A stretch of DNA of 64,000 nt from an uncultured Oscillospiraceae bacterium (lineage in GTDB: Bacteria > Bacillota > Clostridia > Oscillospirales > Ruminococcaceae). The stretch's first letter is position 1; the number at the start of each line of letters is the position of its first letter. Below are positions 15,531 to 23,711 of the stretch, one piece after another. The stretch spans positions 1 to 64,000 of the forward strand of contig CAJFOX010000005.1 of the NCBI GenBank assembly GCA_904397845.1, read 5' to 3'. Under the pieces are notes generated by a model. It had not been told where the DNA came from. It searched no databases and saw only the letters and a list, made by a program, of their open reading frames with translations. The position numbers and the translations under genes were made by a program.

Positions 15531-16498
15531 CAAAAGTCCACTTCCTTTTTGCAGGGCGGATCCGGACGGAACCGGATGCCCTGTACGGTGCCGCGCCGTT
15601 CCATTTCCCGATCAATGGCGTTGAGCACTTCCCGCTTGCGGACGCTCCACATCGGGCCGATGAGCGACCGGCGGTCGCCGTCCCCGGTGAGACGCTGGAT
15701 GATCGTTTCCGCAGGCAGCAGTTCCAGCTGATCACAGACAAGCTGGACATATTCCTCCTTTTCCAACAGTGGGAAAGGGGCTGACTGATATTCATCGGCC
15801 AGCGGCGTTCCCCGCAGCAGATACAGCAGATGGATTTTGACCGCGTAAGGCCGTAGCGCTGCGACCTGCCGCACCGATTGGAGCATCATCTCCCGGGTCT
15901 CCCCTGGGAGCCCGTTGATCAGATGAACGCATACCGGGATGCCGCAATCGGCCAACGCCCGATATCCGCGCAGAAAGGTTTCATAATCATGCCCCCGCCT
16001 GATGCGCCGGGCTGTTTCATCGTGGATCGTCTGCAACCCCAGCTCTACTGTCAGATCGGTGCGGCAGGAGAGATCCTCCAGATAGCAGAGTACCGGGTCT
16101 GGCAGACAGTCGGCCCGGGTGGCTACCGCCAACCCTACTACGCCGGGAAACGCCAATACCGGTTCAAAGGTTTCCCGCAGAACATCCACCGGGGCATAGG
16201 TGTTCGTGCCTGCCTGAAAATAGGCGATATACCGCGATCCGGGCCACTTTTTTTCAAAGACCGCCTTCATCTGATGAAACTGTGATTCCAGGGAAAGGGA
16301 TGGATCGCCGCCAAAATCCCCGCTTTTCTGCCCAGAGCAATAAGTGCAGCCGCCGGTACCGCAGGTTCCGTCCCGATTAGGGCAGCCAAACCCGGCGTTA
16401 AGGGGAATTTTGCAGACTTTTTGGCCATACCGGCGCCGCAATGCGTCATTCCACGTATGGTAACGCTTATTCCCGCCAACAAATGAAAAAGGATCCAA
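15530..16498 (-). CDS. ytqA: TIGR01212-family radical SAM protein YtqA
   Basis: The 322-residue protein has an Elp3-like radical SAM fold. The cluster-binding cysteines are in GFGCPNRDGTCGTGGCTYC (about 35-53), the extended spacing typical of this family, followed by GSGQ/KSGDFGGDP. The N-terminus DPFSFVGGNKRYHTWNDAL matches the family start. TTG at 16498 is preferred over GTG at 16513, because GGAGGG sits six bases before the TTG. The family is a partner gene of ytqB in many Firmicutes; a tRNA-modification role is inferred. It lies two bases after the FkbM gene. Confidence 0.87.
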   Translation of the reverse strand: MDPFSFVGGNKRYHTWNDALRRRYGQKVCKIPLNAGFGCPNRDGTCGTGGCTYCSGQKSGDFGGDPSLSLESQFHQMKAVFEKKWPGSRYIAYFQAGTNTYAPVDVLRETFEPVLAFPGVVGLAVATRADCLPDPVLCYLEDLSCRTDLTVELGLQTIHDETARRIRRGHDYETFLRGYRALADCGIPVCVHLINGLPGETREMMLQSVRQVAALRPYAVKIHLLYLLRGTPLADEYQSAPFPLLEKEEYVQLVCDQLELLPAETIIQRLTGDGDRRSLIGPMWSVRKREVLNAIDREMERRGTVQGIRFRPDPPCKKEVDF

Positions 16499-16500
16499 CG

Positions 16501-17583
16501 CTATCCCTCCCACAGCCCGATGAGGTTAATTTCCCAAGCGGGAATATAAGGAAACCGCCGCAAATACAACCGGTACCCGGGCTGGATACGCTGGATCTGC
16601 AGCGGCAGTGCGAACAGATCCCCGCTGCGGTGGTAAGCGGAAATCATCAGCTTTGGTTTATGCCGCCGGATGGCATTGGCCGCGCCCAGAACAGCCCGTG
16701 CCTCGCTTCCTTCCACGTCCATTTTAAGAAAGGTCACCGGCGCTTTCCCCAGCAGGTTATCCACGGAATCTGCCTTGATTTGGCGGCCGGATGCGGCGAC
16801 AGCAGAATTTCTCCCGGCGCAAGAAGAAAAATTCAGTTCCGTCCGGTCATCCCAAGCGGCAAGATTGAGCAGCCGTACCCTATCGCCGGGAAAAAGGCCC
16901 AAGCTTTCGGACCGCCGACAAAGTTTCTGGTAGTTTTTCGGATCCGGTTCCATGGCACAGACGGCGGAAAACCGACCGCCAGTGTAGCGCAGGAATTCCT
17001 CTATCGTGTCGCCGTTATACGCACCCAGGTCCACATAGGATTCCGCCGGTCCCAGCCGCAGCAGAGAGGAAAACACCTCCTGCCGGGAACAAACGGTGGA
17101 CGCCAGATATTTTATCTTACCGGTAAGCTTGTAGGCAATCAGATCCCGGTAGATCTGCCGCGACCGCTCGTCTGCCCAAAGGCGGTAGGCGGCCTGCGCC
17201 TGAGACAGATGCGAAATGAAAAAATCCCGGTCAAACAGATCTTCTCCTGCCACCGGCACGTCCGGGGCATACAGCTCGTATTGCTGATCCAGAAGGAAAA
17301 TGGTTTCCATGGTAGGCTCATCCCGCACGGCAAAGGCGGTGACGATGACAAAATCCTCGTATTGCGCCTGGATTTCCGAAAACTTTTTGACCCTTTTTCC
17401 ATGAAAGCTGTGGCCCCGGACAAACCCATCGCTGGCGAAAAATTCCTGCACCGGTACAGCCAGCCGATCCAGGTGACGCAGGATATGGTCGGCACCATTT
17501 CCCATTCCATACATGACCACCGGCTTTTTTGTTTTTTGCAGCTGTTCCCAGCAGGTGGGCAGTTCCAGCAACGACGTCAGCAT
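16501..17583 (-). CDS. FkbM-family SAM methyltransferase with N-terminal Rossmann-like domain
   Basis: The 360-residue protein has an N-terminal nucleotide-binding-like region (VVMYGMGNGADHILRHL, about 20-36) of the type found in glycan-modifying enzymes. The C-terminal FkbM methyltransferase region includes YVDLGAYNGDTIEEF (about 190-204), AMEPDPKNYQKL and FLKMDVEGSEARAV (about 295-308). FkbM enzymes O-methylate sugars or small molecules; the target is unknown. The start at 17583 follows AAAGGAGGCGGTGGA; a longer upstream frame to 17709 has no support. It heads an fkbM-ytqA-mnmM transcript. Confidence 0.85.
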   Translation of the reverse strand: MLTSLLELPTCWEQLQKTKKPVVMYGMGNGADHILRHLDRLAVPVQEFFASDGFVRGHSFHGKRVKKFSEIQAQYEDFVIVTAFAVRDEPTMETIFLLDQQYELYAPDVPVAGEDLFDRDFFISHLSQAQAAYRLWADERSRQIYRDLIAYKLTGKIKYLASTVCSRQEVFSSLLRLGPAESYVDLGAYNGDTIEEFLRYTGGRFSAVCAMEPDPKNYQKLCRRSESLGLFPGDRVRLLNLAAWDDRTELNFSSCAGRNSAVAASGRQIKADSVDNLLGKAPVTFLKMDVEGSEARAVLGAANAIRRHKPKLMISAYHRSGDLFALPLQIQRIQPGYRLYLRRFPYIPAWEINLIGLWEG

Positions 17584-17608
17584 TCCACCGCCTCCTTTTC
17601 TGCCCAAT

Positions 17609-17637
17609 AGTGTATCATATCCTCTGGAACGCCGCAA
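17609..17637 (-). promoter_or_regulatory. Probable promoter of the fkbM-ytqA-mnmM operon
   Basis: On the minus strand TTGCGG (17632-17637) and TACACT (17609-17614) are separated by 17 bp, about 25 bp before the start. The -10 is imperfect. Confidence 0.55.
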
Positions 17638-17797
17638 CCGGCGTTTTTTATTTTGGGACGCGCACGATTTTTTTACCGGCGCATAAGCTGACAATAGGGC
17701 CTTATGCAACCGCAGAGAAGGCTATTTTCGGCGGGCCGCCGGCCGGAACCGGCGCGGCACTGACTTTGTCTTTTACAAGGTCAAGCAAGGAGGAGAA

Positions 17798-18502
17798 ATG
17801 TTATCAGTCTGGCTATCCGCCCTGGCGGGCGGCTTTTTGTATTTTGCACTGCATCTGACCGCGTCCGGCTCCTTTCCTCGTCCCCTGACCGCCGCGCAAG
17901 AACGGGATTGCCTGCAAAAAATCAAAGAGGGGGATCAGCAGGCACGGGATTATTTTATTGAACATAATCTGCGGCTAGTAGCCCACATTATAAAAAAATA
18001 TTATGCCTCCTACAAAGAGCAGGAAGATCTGATTTCCATCGGGACGATCGGATTGATTAAAGCGGTGGGAACCTTTGACAGCAGCAAAGGAATCCGGTTT
18101 GCAACTTACGCTTCTCGCTGCATTGAAAATGAAATTTTGATGCACTTTCGCGGGCGAAAAAAATATGCGCAGGATTTGTACATACAAGACCCCATTGATG
18201 TGGATACAGATGGCAACGCTCTGACGCTGATGGATATTATGGCGCAGGACGGCGATATCCTGGAAGATGTAGATCGTAAGCTGAAAAGCGATCAGTTGCA
18301 TCGTTATATCAGCCAGTCGCTGGATCCAAGGGAGCAGAAAGTAATCCGCCTGCGCTACGGGCTGGATGGCAGGGCCCCCATGGCACAGAGGGAAGTCGCT
18401 GCACTTTTGGGAATTTCCCGCTCCTATGTATCCCGCATTGAAAAAAAGGCCGTTGGCATTTTACGGGGATGCTTTGCCGATGAGCTTCCTCACGGGTTGT
18501 AA
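17798..18502 (+). CDS. sigK: RNA polymerase sporulation sigma factor, pro-sigma-K
   Basis: The 234-residue sigma factor directs late mother-cell transcription during sporulation. A hydrophobic pro-sequence (about residues 1-25) is followed by region 2 (LRLVAHIIKKYYASYKEQED, FATYASRCIENEILMHFR, about 55-115) and region 4 with its helix-turn-helix (MAQREVAALLGISRSYVSRIE, about 190-212). The gene is continuous, without a skin-type insertion. The start follows CAAGGAGGAGAA. It is monocistronic, and a weak hairpin CGGTTTTT/GAAAAACCG follows the stop (about 18504-18530). Confidence 0.95.
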   Translation: MLSVWLSALAGGFLYFALHLTASGSFPRPLTAAQERDCLQKIKEGDQQARDYFIEHNLRLVAHIIKKYYASYKEQEDLISIGTIGLIKAVGTFDSSKGIRFATYASRCIENEILMHFRGRKKYAQDLYIQDPIDVDTDGNALTLMDIMAQDGDILEDVDRKLKSDQLHRYISQSLDPREQKVIRLRYGLDGRAPMAQREVAALLGISRSYVSRIEKKAVGILRGCFADELPHGL

Positions 18503-18627
18503 CCGGTTTTTCTTCTGCGATGAAAAACCGACGCGCCTTTTGGAATGACAGTCGGAAAAGTGGGATTAGAAAACCTTTGGCAGAGGTGATGTCTGGAAAA
18601 GCGAGAAAAACCGCCTGCTTCCGGTGG

Positions 18628-18655
18628 TTGCATTTTCTGCCCCATGTATTATAAT
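18628..18655 (+). promoter_or_regulatory. Promoter of the lipoprotein gene
   Basis: TTGCAT (18628-18633) and TATAAT (18650-18655) are separated by 16 bp, 46 bp upstream of the start codon. Confidence 0.85.
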
Positions 18656-18701
18656 GAGGCTAAAAGACATGATCTGTGTCGATCAGAAAGGACGGGGTCC
18701 C

Positions 18702-19757
18702 ATGAGAAAAAAACATCTGTTCCGTCTTGTGCTGGCGATTTGCCTCCTGTTCGGCGGCTGTGCCCCCAAAGAAGAGCAGCCTGCACCGTCGCTGCCGATC
18801 TATGAGAGTACCGGCCGGTCGGAGGCTGTTTCCCGGAACAGCGAGCTGACCAAAGAAGAACAGCCTGCGCCGTCGCTGCCGATTTATGAGAGTACCGACC
18901 GGTCGGAGGCTGTTTCCCAGCACGTCGAAACAACGACCCAGTACTTCATCGAGCAGCGGGACGAACCCCGGAACGGCGAGCTGACCGAAGCGGACGTGGC
19001 CCGGCTGTGGTATCTGACCAACACCCTCTACGACGCCGATGATATGGCCTTTGTGAAGGAGGTATACGAGCCGGTGGGCGCCCCCTTTGGCAGTGTCTCC
19101 AAGTTCCTGGATTTTGAGGAGGCCACCCGGTATCTCTTCACCAGCCACGGCCTGGAGCAGCTGATTTCCGCCCAGGTTGGCGGCGCGCCGTATCTCTACA
19201 AGGCAGAAGATGGAGCCGTCTACCATCTTGGGCCGTATAAAACCGGATATTTCTACCAGCAGGCCATGACCGGCTGCCGCATCATCAGCAGCGGCAAGGA
19301 CAACGCCCAGGTGGAGGTGTCCTACCAGGTGATGGCACCTCTGGACTGGGACGGGGAGCGCCCGGAAGCCTTTGCGACCATGTTTCTCCAAAAGGAGGAC
19401 GGCCGCTGGAAAGTGGACAGCTATAACTTCCCAGAAGGGATCTACCCGGAGGAATTCACCGTCACCGAGGAGGTGCGTATCCAGCTGATCGCCGGGGAAA
19501 AGGAAGTGACCCTCTCGGACACAGCCCGGAAAGATCGGATCACAGAGTGTCTGAGGGGCCTGACAGAGGGGGTACTCGTCCAGGAGGCACCACCCCAAGA
19601 CAACATCACCGTGAAGGCAGTGGACAACGGCAGGGTATACCATGTATCCGTGGGGCCGGACGGCCGTGCGTGGGATACCCTGTATGCTGAAGGGGAGTGG
19701 TTTCTGTATCAGACCGATCCCGAAATCTATCAGGAGCTGCAGGATTCCCTGGCATAA
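18702..19757 (+). CDS. Surface lipoprotein with duplicated N-terminal linker, unknown function
   Basis: The 351-residue protein has a lipoprotein signal peptide with lipobox LFGGC (Cys20), so it should be anchored to the outer membrane leaflet. Directly after it a 28-residue unit KEEQPAPSLPIYEST... occurs twice, forming a flexible acidic linker. The soluble body (about 85-351) has no family I recognise; its EDGRWKVDSYNFPEGIYP segment resembles the NTF2-like or DUF-type domains of clostridial lipoproteins. The ATG at 18702 is the first with a signal peptide directly behind it; AAAGGA lies about ten bases before. Monocistronic between a clear promoter and a clear terminator. Confidence 0.75.
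   Translation: MRKKHLFRLVLAICLLFGGCAPKEEQPAPSLPIYESTGRSEAVSRNSELTKEEQPAPSLPIYESTDRSEAVSQHVETTTQYFIEQRDEPRNGELTEADVARLWYLTNTLYDADDMAFVKEVYEPVGAPFGSVSKFLDFEEATRYLFTSHGLEQLISAQVGGAPYLYKAEDGAVYHLGPYKTGYFYQQAMTGCRIISSGKDNAQVEVSYQVMAPLDWDGERPEAFATMFLQKEDGRWKVDSYNFPEGIYPEEFTVTEEVRIQLIAGEKEVTLSDTARKDRITECLRGLTEGVLVQEAPPQDNITVKAVDNGRVYHVSVGPDGRAWDTLYAEGEWFLYQTDPEIYQELQDSLA
18768..18935 (+). repeat. 84-bp tandem duplication inside the lipoprotein gene
   Basis: Two adjacent copies with a period of 84 bp begin at 18768 and 18852. They are nearly identical over the first about 65 bp and diverge at their 3' ends. The period is a multiple of three, so the reading frame is kept. Confidence 0.9.
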
Positions 19758-19762
19758 AATAG

Positions 19763-19800
19763 AAAAACAGCCGGAGAAGGCTCCGGCTGTTTTTTCGCTG
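19763..19800 (+). terminator. Intrinsic terminator after the lipoprotein gene
   Basis: The stem AAAAACAGCCGGAG pairs with CTCCGGCTGTTTTT across AAGG, followed by T and TCG. It starts five bases after the stop. Confidence 0.93.
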
Positions 19801-19817
19801 TGCTCTCTGGCGGGAAC

Positions 19818-19850
19818 AAGAAAAAAGGCACCTAGTAGGTGCCTTTTGCT
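19818..19850 (-). terminator. Second terminator-like hairpin, best read on the minus strand
   Basis: AAAAGGCACCT pairs with AGGTGCCTTTT around AGT. On the minus strand it is followed by TTTTTTCTT, so it would stop transcription coming from the phage-type genes. The interval 19851-20100 shows no gene or clear site. Confidence 0.6.
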
Positions 19851-20102
19851 GGTTGCGGCGGCGCGCAACATAGTTTACCTGGAATATTATTTGAATATCA
19901 ATCTGATTTCGGTGGTTTTGAGTATTTCACAATTCCTTGATATATTCTCCATGCCTAAAGCAAAAGGCCTGCCAGTTGCGCATAGATAAATACAAAGCAA
20001 ATACCAAAAATCGTGGCAGAATCTGTTATTTTTATAATACGCCGCAAAACAGAAAGATCAATCCCTTTTTGTAGGAACGCCCAATATTTTTCAAAGAAAA
20101 TA

Positions 20103-20135
20103 ACCCCGCCTGCCTTGATTGGCAAGCGGGCCATT
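20103..20135 (-). terminator. Terminator of the phage lysis module
   Basis: On the minus strand CCCGCTTGCC pairs with GGCAGGCGGG (one G-U) across AATCAA, followed by GTTATTTTC. It begins immediately after the endolysin stop. Confidence 0.75.
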
Positions 20136-20136
20136 T

Positions 20137-20907
20137 CTATTTCACCATATTCTGCATCTTGCTGATGATCTCCTGGATTCCGGCTTTCAGCGTTTCTACC
20201 TTCTGAACCTCCGCTTCATACAAGGCCTTTTGCGCCTCGTACATCGCCTGATAATCGCTCCCGGTGGCCGGATTCTTTTTCCACCCATTCAACCCCGCGT
20301 TTTGGATAATGGAGGGGTAATCCTGATAGGCATAGTCCAGATCCACCGCGCCGCTGATCCCCGGCACGCTGCCCGACGCGCTGTACTGCCACATACCATA
20401 GTTTCCGCTGTAGGTCGGCGCGGAGGACCATTGCGCCAGCCACACATCATAATTGGAAAGCCGGGATAGATCCAGCAGGCCGGTCAGCCAGTATTTGTTG
20501 GCATACAACATGGCGTAATACCCCGCCTTTTCCACCGTGGACAAAAACGCCTTTGCAATGTCGGTCAGCGTGGATTTGCCCAGTTTCTGCTGGCTGCTGT
20601 CCTCCAAATCAAAGACAACGGGATATTCCGGCCGGCACCCGTCGATGACGCGCAGGAAAAACCTCGCTTCCTTTTGTGCGTCTTCCGGGGTCTGCGCGTA
20701 GCTGTAATGGTACAGGCCATAGGGCATCCCCACGGCCTCGCACCCCTGCACATTGGCGCGGAAATACCGGTCAATCTGGCTGTCGTCGTCCCAGCCGTAG
20801 CAGGCCCGGATCATGGCAAACGCCACGCCGGACGCTTTTACCTTTGCCCAGTCAATATTCCCCTGGGCATAGCTCACGTCAATCCCTTGAATCGCCAATG
20901 CTCTCAT
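20137..20907 (-). CDS. Phage endolysin, GH25 muramidase
   Basis: The 256-residue protein is a glycoside hydrolase 25 lysozyme that cuts the MurNAc-GlcNAc bond. The N-terminal catalytic barrel (about 5-190) shows GIDVSYAQGNIDWAKVK, FAMIRACYG, YGLYHYSYA, the acid pair in YPVVFDLED and WLAQWSS/MWQYSASGSVPGI. Instead of a classical wall-binding repeat the C-terminus (about 200-256) is a coiled-coil-like tail. Its start overlaps the holin gene by 29 bp. It is the last gene of the prophage lysis block and has no signal peptide, as expected for holin-dependent export. Confidence 0.92.
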   Translation of the reverse strand: MRALAIQGIDVSYAQGNIDWAKVKASGVAFAMIRACYGWDDDSQIDRYFRANVQGCEAVGMPYGLYHYSYAQTPEDAQKEARFFLRVIDGCRPEYPVVFDLEDSSQQKLGKSTLTDIAKAFLSTVEKAGYYAMLYANKYWLTGLLDLSRLSNYDVWLAQWSSAPTYSGNYGMWQYSASGSVPGISGAVDLDYAYQDYPSIIQNAGLNGWKKNPATGSDYQAMYEAQKALYEAEVQKVETLKAGIQEIISKMQNMVK

Positions 20908-21175
20908 CCTCCCCGCTTTTGTAAGGGGCCTCGTAGCTCATAGCCCTTTGGGAATCCGCCACGCCTGCGGTGGTCGGGTCGTTGACCACCCCGAGAATGG
21001 CCAGCACCGCAAACAGGGCGTTGACCACTTCCAGCAGCTTGTTCCCCAGCTCTCCCAAATCCAGTGTAAATCCAAATACCGACGCGACGACCTGCACCAG
21101 CAGAAGAACTGCCGGGATCAGGCTCAGCCAAAAGGTTTTGTTTGCCATTCTGACTTTCCAGTTAATTTGATTCAT
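20879..21175 (-). CDS. Phage holin, phi-LC3 family
   Basis: The 98-residue protein follows the phi-LC3 holin pattern: INWKVRMANKTFWLSLIPA, a first membrane helix (about 13-35), TLDLGELGNKL and a second helix (about 48-63), then the signature GVVNDPTTAGVADSQRAMSY and a charged tail. Holins open the membrane so that the endolysin reaches the wall. The C-terminal end is a little longer than usual and overlaps the endolysin start. Confidence 0.92.
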   Translation of the reverse strand: MNQINWKVRMANKTFWLSLIPAVLLLVQVVASVFGFTLDLGELGNKLLEVVNALFAVLAILGVVNDPTTAGVADSQRAMSYEAPYKSGEDESIGDSRD

Positions 21176-21189
21176 CCTATGTTCCTCTC

Positions 21190-21510
21190 TTATTTCATCA
21201 ATACGGCGGCTACCGTGGCCACCAGCCCGCCGCCTATCGCGGTGGCAACGGCGGTCAGCAGGCCTTTGACAACGATGTTCCAGTTGTCGCCGGGCTTTCC
21301 CTCCAGCTTGTCCAGCCGCTCCCCCTGCCGCTCCTGCTCTTTGAGCATCCCCTCCATATTGGTCGCCAGCCGTTCCACCGACGACGTGATCCGCCCCAGC
21401 CGCTCCACGTTTTCCTCCAGCAGCTCAATGCGCCGGTTCTGTCTGGTGTGCTCCGCTTCCATCCGCTTGGTGAATTCCTCATGCTCCGCCCGCGTGATGC
21501 AGCTGTCCAT
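21190..21510 (-). CDS. XhlA-like phage lysis-associated protein
   Basis: The 106-residue protein has a long coiled coil (about 8-72, heptad-rich RRIELLEENVERLGRI) followed by one C-terminal membrane helix rich in Gly/Ala (about 82-104). This is the layout of XhlA/hemolysin-type proteins encoded just before holins. The ATG abuts the stop of the preceding gene (TAAATG). Assignment rests on layout and position, not on a strong motif. Confidence 0.75.
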   Translation of the reverse strand: MDSCITRAEHEEFTKRMEAEHTRQNRRIELLEENVERLGRITSSVERLATNMEGMLKEQERQGERLDKLEGKPGDNWNIVVKGLLTAVATAIGGGLVATVAAVLMK

Positions 21511-21909
21511 TTACGCCACCTCCGTCCAGCCGTACACCCCCGGCTCCCATACGTTGTTGGCAACGTCCGAAATCCAGTGCTTTTCGTTGTGGCTGACCTT
21601 GGCGCCCAGTGCATAAGCGTCCTGCGCCCCCTGCGGCTGCCGCCACTGGGGCCATTCCTCGGCGGGGTCGTCGATGCGCACCCACAGGGACGGCGACACA
21701 TCCGGCGTCCAGCTTTCCTGCGCCGTGTGCCCCGTCAGGCATTTGTACAAAAGATCCGCGTACTGCACCCGGTCTCCTTCCTGGTAGGATGCCCCAGCGT
21801 CCCACAGGGGAAACACGGTGGGAACCAGCGCTGCCTGTTCGTCCGGCAGCGCCGCCGCCTGGAACTGAATTGCCAGCCGAAGCTGTTTGGCCCGTTCTAT
21901 GTTGGTCAT
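21511..21909 (-). CDS. Phage protein with chitin-binding-type 3 (CBM5/12-like) domain
   Basis: The 132-residue protein has a helical N-terminus (about 1-30) followed by WDAGASYQEGDRVQYADLLY, KCLTGHTAQESWTPD and SLWVRIDD, the aromatic pattern of a carbohydrate-binding ChtBD3 module; a second related aromatic unit (YALGAKVSHNEKHWISDVANN) follows. In phages such proteins sit at the tail end or before the lysis genes and may bind host wall glycans. It overlaps the gene before by ATGA. Confidence 0.75.
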   Translation of the reverse strand: MTNIERAKQLRLAIQFQAAALPDEQAALVPTVFPLWDAGASYQEGDRVQYADLLYKCLTGHTAQESWTPDVSPSLWVRIDDPAEEWPQWRQPQGAQDAYALGAKVSHNEKHWISDVANNVWEPGVYGWTEVA

Positions 21910-22250
21910 TCTGCGTCCACCCCCAAAAGCGCGTCTACCTGCGATTGCAGCGCCGCCACCTGCGCTTCCAGCTGTTCCTCCCGGCTCGGTTCCGGCTGGG
22001 GGAAGGCCGCTTTCTCCGCTTCCTTTTCCTCGCTGGTAGTCTCCCGGATGGTACTGCCGTCCAGCATGTAGTTATGCGTGCCGTCCTCCTCTGTCAGCGG
22101 CTTGTCCAGATAGTTTCCCTGGGCGTGGGCGTACCGGTCGCCCTCTCCTTCGTCGATGAGCGTCCAGCCTGACGGGTCTTTTAAAAAGACGCTGCTTCCC
22201 AGCTCCTCCACCCGTCCGGCTGCGTCCGCCTTTGCGTATACCTGTATCAT
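21906..22250 (-). CDS. Phage tail-end hypothetical protein
   Basis: The 114-residue protein has an N-terminal beta-rich half (MIQVYAKADAAGRVEELGSS, GWTLIDEGEGDRYAHAQG) and a C-terminal coiled coil (EEQLEAQVAALQSQVDALL, about 92-110). The arrangement resembles small proteins encoded between tail fibre and lysis genes, for example tail-fibre assembly or baseplate accessory proteins. Function is not assigned. A good AGGGAAGAG ribosome binding site precedes the start. Confidence 0.7.
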   Translation of the reverse strand: MIQVYAKADAAGRVEELGSSVFLKDPSGWTLIDEGEGDRYAHAQGNYLDKPLTEEDGTHNYMLDGSTIRETTSEEKEAEKAAFPQPEPSREEQLEAQVAALQSQVDALLGVDAE

Positions 22251-22262
22251 TCTCTTCCCTCC

Positions 22263-22484
22263 TTAATAGATTTCTGCGTCCAGCGCCAGATTGGTAAAAA
22301 CAAAATCGCCTAATGCCAGCGTAATTCCACTCGGCAAAGAAAAGACGATTTTGCAACGGTATTGGAAATCACCGTAAAACTGGACGGTGTAAAATTCGGC
22401 CTGTTGCCGTGCGTACTGTAATAAGTCGGCCTGCTGGCGCCGGATTGTCAATACAAGTGACAGTAAGCGCAACGCGTATCGCAA
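22263..22484 (-). pseudogene. Truncated phage tail-region gene
   Basis: The last 34 residues (QYRCKIVFSLPSGITLALG, then DFVFTNLALDAEIY) look like the end of a real beta-rich phage protein. The frame opens at a TTG with no ribosome binding site, and the upstream residues do not resemble a start, so the gene is probably cut off on its 5' side. This marks the upstream border of the surviving prophage block. Confidence 0.5.
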
Positions 22485-23160
22485 AAGAAAAGCTGCTCTT
22501 TAGAAATTCAGATCCAGCGACATTGGTGTTCTTTTCCAATTGGAAGCCAAGGGAATAAAACGGCTTACAGAAAAACCGTTCATGCGGCCTTTTGTTTTCC
22601 CGCGGATTTGCTTTTTGATTCTGGCTGCTTTGTACAATCGGAAGAGGCGCGCCACACCTGTTTTCGCTGGCGGTGTTCTGCCCATCCTATTCTTTCAGCT
22701 TTCTTTTCTTTCCCATCCCCACTCCTGGCGGATCTGGAGATCCCGGAATTTTTCATCAGAGCGTGACATGCCCTTCGGTGCACTTGCCCGATGAGGCGCT
22801 GGCGATTTAGAGGATTGTCATCAAACTTCCCAAACAGATGCTGTTAACCGGAAAAATGGCCTTTCTTCCTTTTATCGTGTTGCTCCCTATCAGAACGGTC
22901 CGTTTCGGGGAAAAGAGCCTTTCCTCGCCTGAGCCCATTTGTTTGGTGCAAATAGCTGTCAGACAACAGGACTCCAAAAGGATCGTGCTGGTATACAGCG
23001 TTCTGCCCTGTGTAACCAAATCTGGAAAAACAGGTGTATTGTGCCGGCAAAAGGATTTTTCTTTCCGGTTTTATGCCGGCTTCTATGTTTTTTCCCATTT
23101 TTCACCTCCTGACTTATAGTATCTTGTTTTAAAAAATCCTCTCATCAGCAAATTGTCCTC
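22485..23160. other. Decayed interval between phage lysis module and phage repressor
   Basis: Several short frames exist on both strands (22540-22794 plus, 22580-22783 minus, 22838-23119 plus), but none has a good ribosome binding site together with a recognisable domain. I read this as the scar where the central part of the prophage was lost. Confidence 0.45.
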
Positions 23161-23167
23161 ATTTTTC

Positions 23168-23302
23168 TTGACTTTTACACATTCGTGTAATATATTAAGG
23201 ATGAAAACAGCACAAATAATACGCGTACGCGTGTGTCACACCTTTATAATACTACTTTAAAGAGTAATAGTCAAGAAAAATCAATATACGTTTGTATATT
23301 GA
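23168..23302 (+). promoter_or_regulatory. Promoter and three operator-like palindromes of the phage-type repressor
   Basis: TTGACT (23168-23173) and TATATT (23191-23196) are separated by 17 bp. TTACAC-attc-GTGTAA (23175-23190) fills the spacer. Downstream are GTGTG-T-CACAC (23231-23241) and a perfect 22-bp palindrome (23281-23302) with arms TCAATATAC/GTATATTGA around GTTT. The first and third share an AC-N4-GT core, as expected for one dimeric regulator, presumably the product of the gene at 23328. Confidence 0.65.
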
Positions 23303-23327
23303 TATCCTATAAGAAGAAGGGTTTTAA

Positions 23328-23672
23328 ATGGCGGATTTATACCATATTTTGGCGCATCTTTGTGAAAAAAGGCAGATTACCCCTTATCGTATGTGTAAGG
23401 ATACCGGCATTCAGCCCAGCGTCATGACTGATTTAAAGATGGGTCGGCGCAAGACCGTAAAAGCAGAAACGGCGGCAAGGCTTGCAAATTACTTTGGCGT
23501 CACTGTGGATTATCTGCTTGGGAAAGAGGCGGACGACGCTGAGGACAATAGCAGGAGCCTACAAAAAGAGCTGAAATTTGCCCTGTTCGGCGGAGAAGCG
23601 ACAGACGAGCAGCTGGAAGAGGTCAAACAATTTGCGAAATTTGTCAAAGACCGGGACGCAGGCAAAATTTAA
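23328..23672 (+). CDS. Phage-type XRE (cI-like) transcriptional repressor
   Basis: The 114-residue protein has an N-terminal HTH_3 domain (about 1-66): ILAHLCEKRQITPYRMCKDT, GIQPSVMTDLKMGRR and the closing AARLANYFGVTVDYLLGK. The C-terminal part (about 68-114) is short and acidic/helical, probably for dimerisation; there is no LexA-type protease domain. The ATG follows AAGAAGAAGG. Operator-like palindromes surround its promoter, so it probably represses itself. It probably belongs to the adjacent collapsed prophage. Confidence 0.85.
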   Translation: MADLYHILAHLCEKRQITPYRMCKDTGIQPSVMTDLKMGRRKTVKAETAARLANYFGVTVDYLLGKEADDAEDNSRSLQKELKFALFGGEATDEQLEEVKQFAKFVKDRDAGKI

Positions 23673-23711
23673 AATGGTCTCGAAAGCATTTTGCCTTGGG
23701 GTGTTGGAGCG

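Noticed and set aside
17628-17655. Plus-strand terminator-like hairpin AACGCCG/CGGCGTT with T-tail
   Set aside because: No plus-strand gene ends upstream of it and it overlaps the -35 of the fkbM promoter; treated as chance.
22838-23119. Plus-strand frame of 93 codons before the phage repressor
   Set aside because: No ribosome binding site, no recognisable domain, and overlapping open frames on the other strand.
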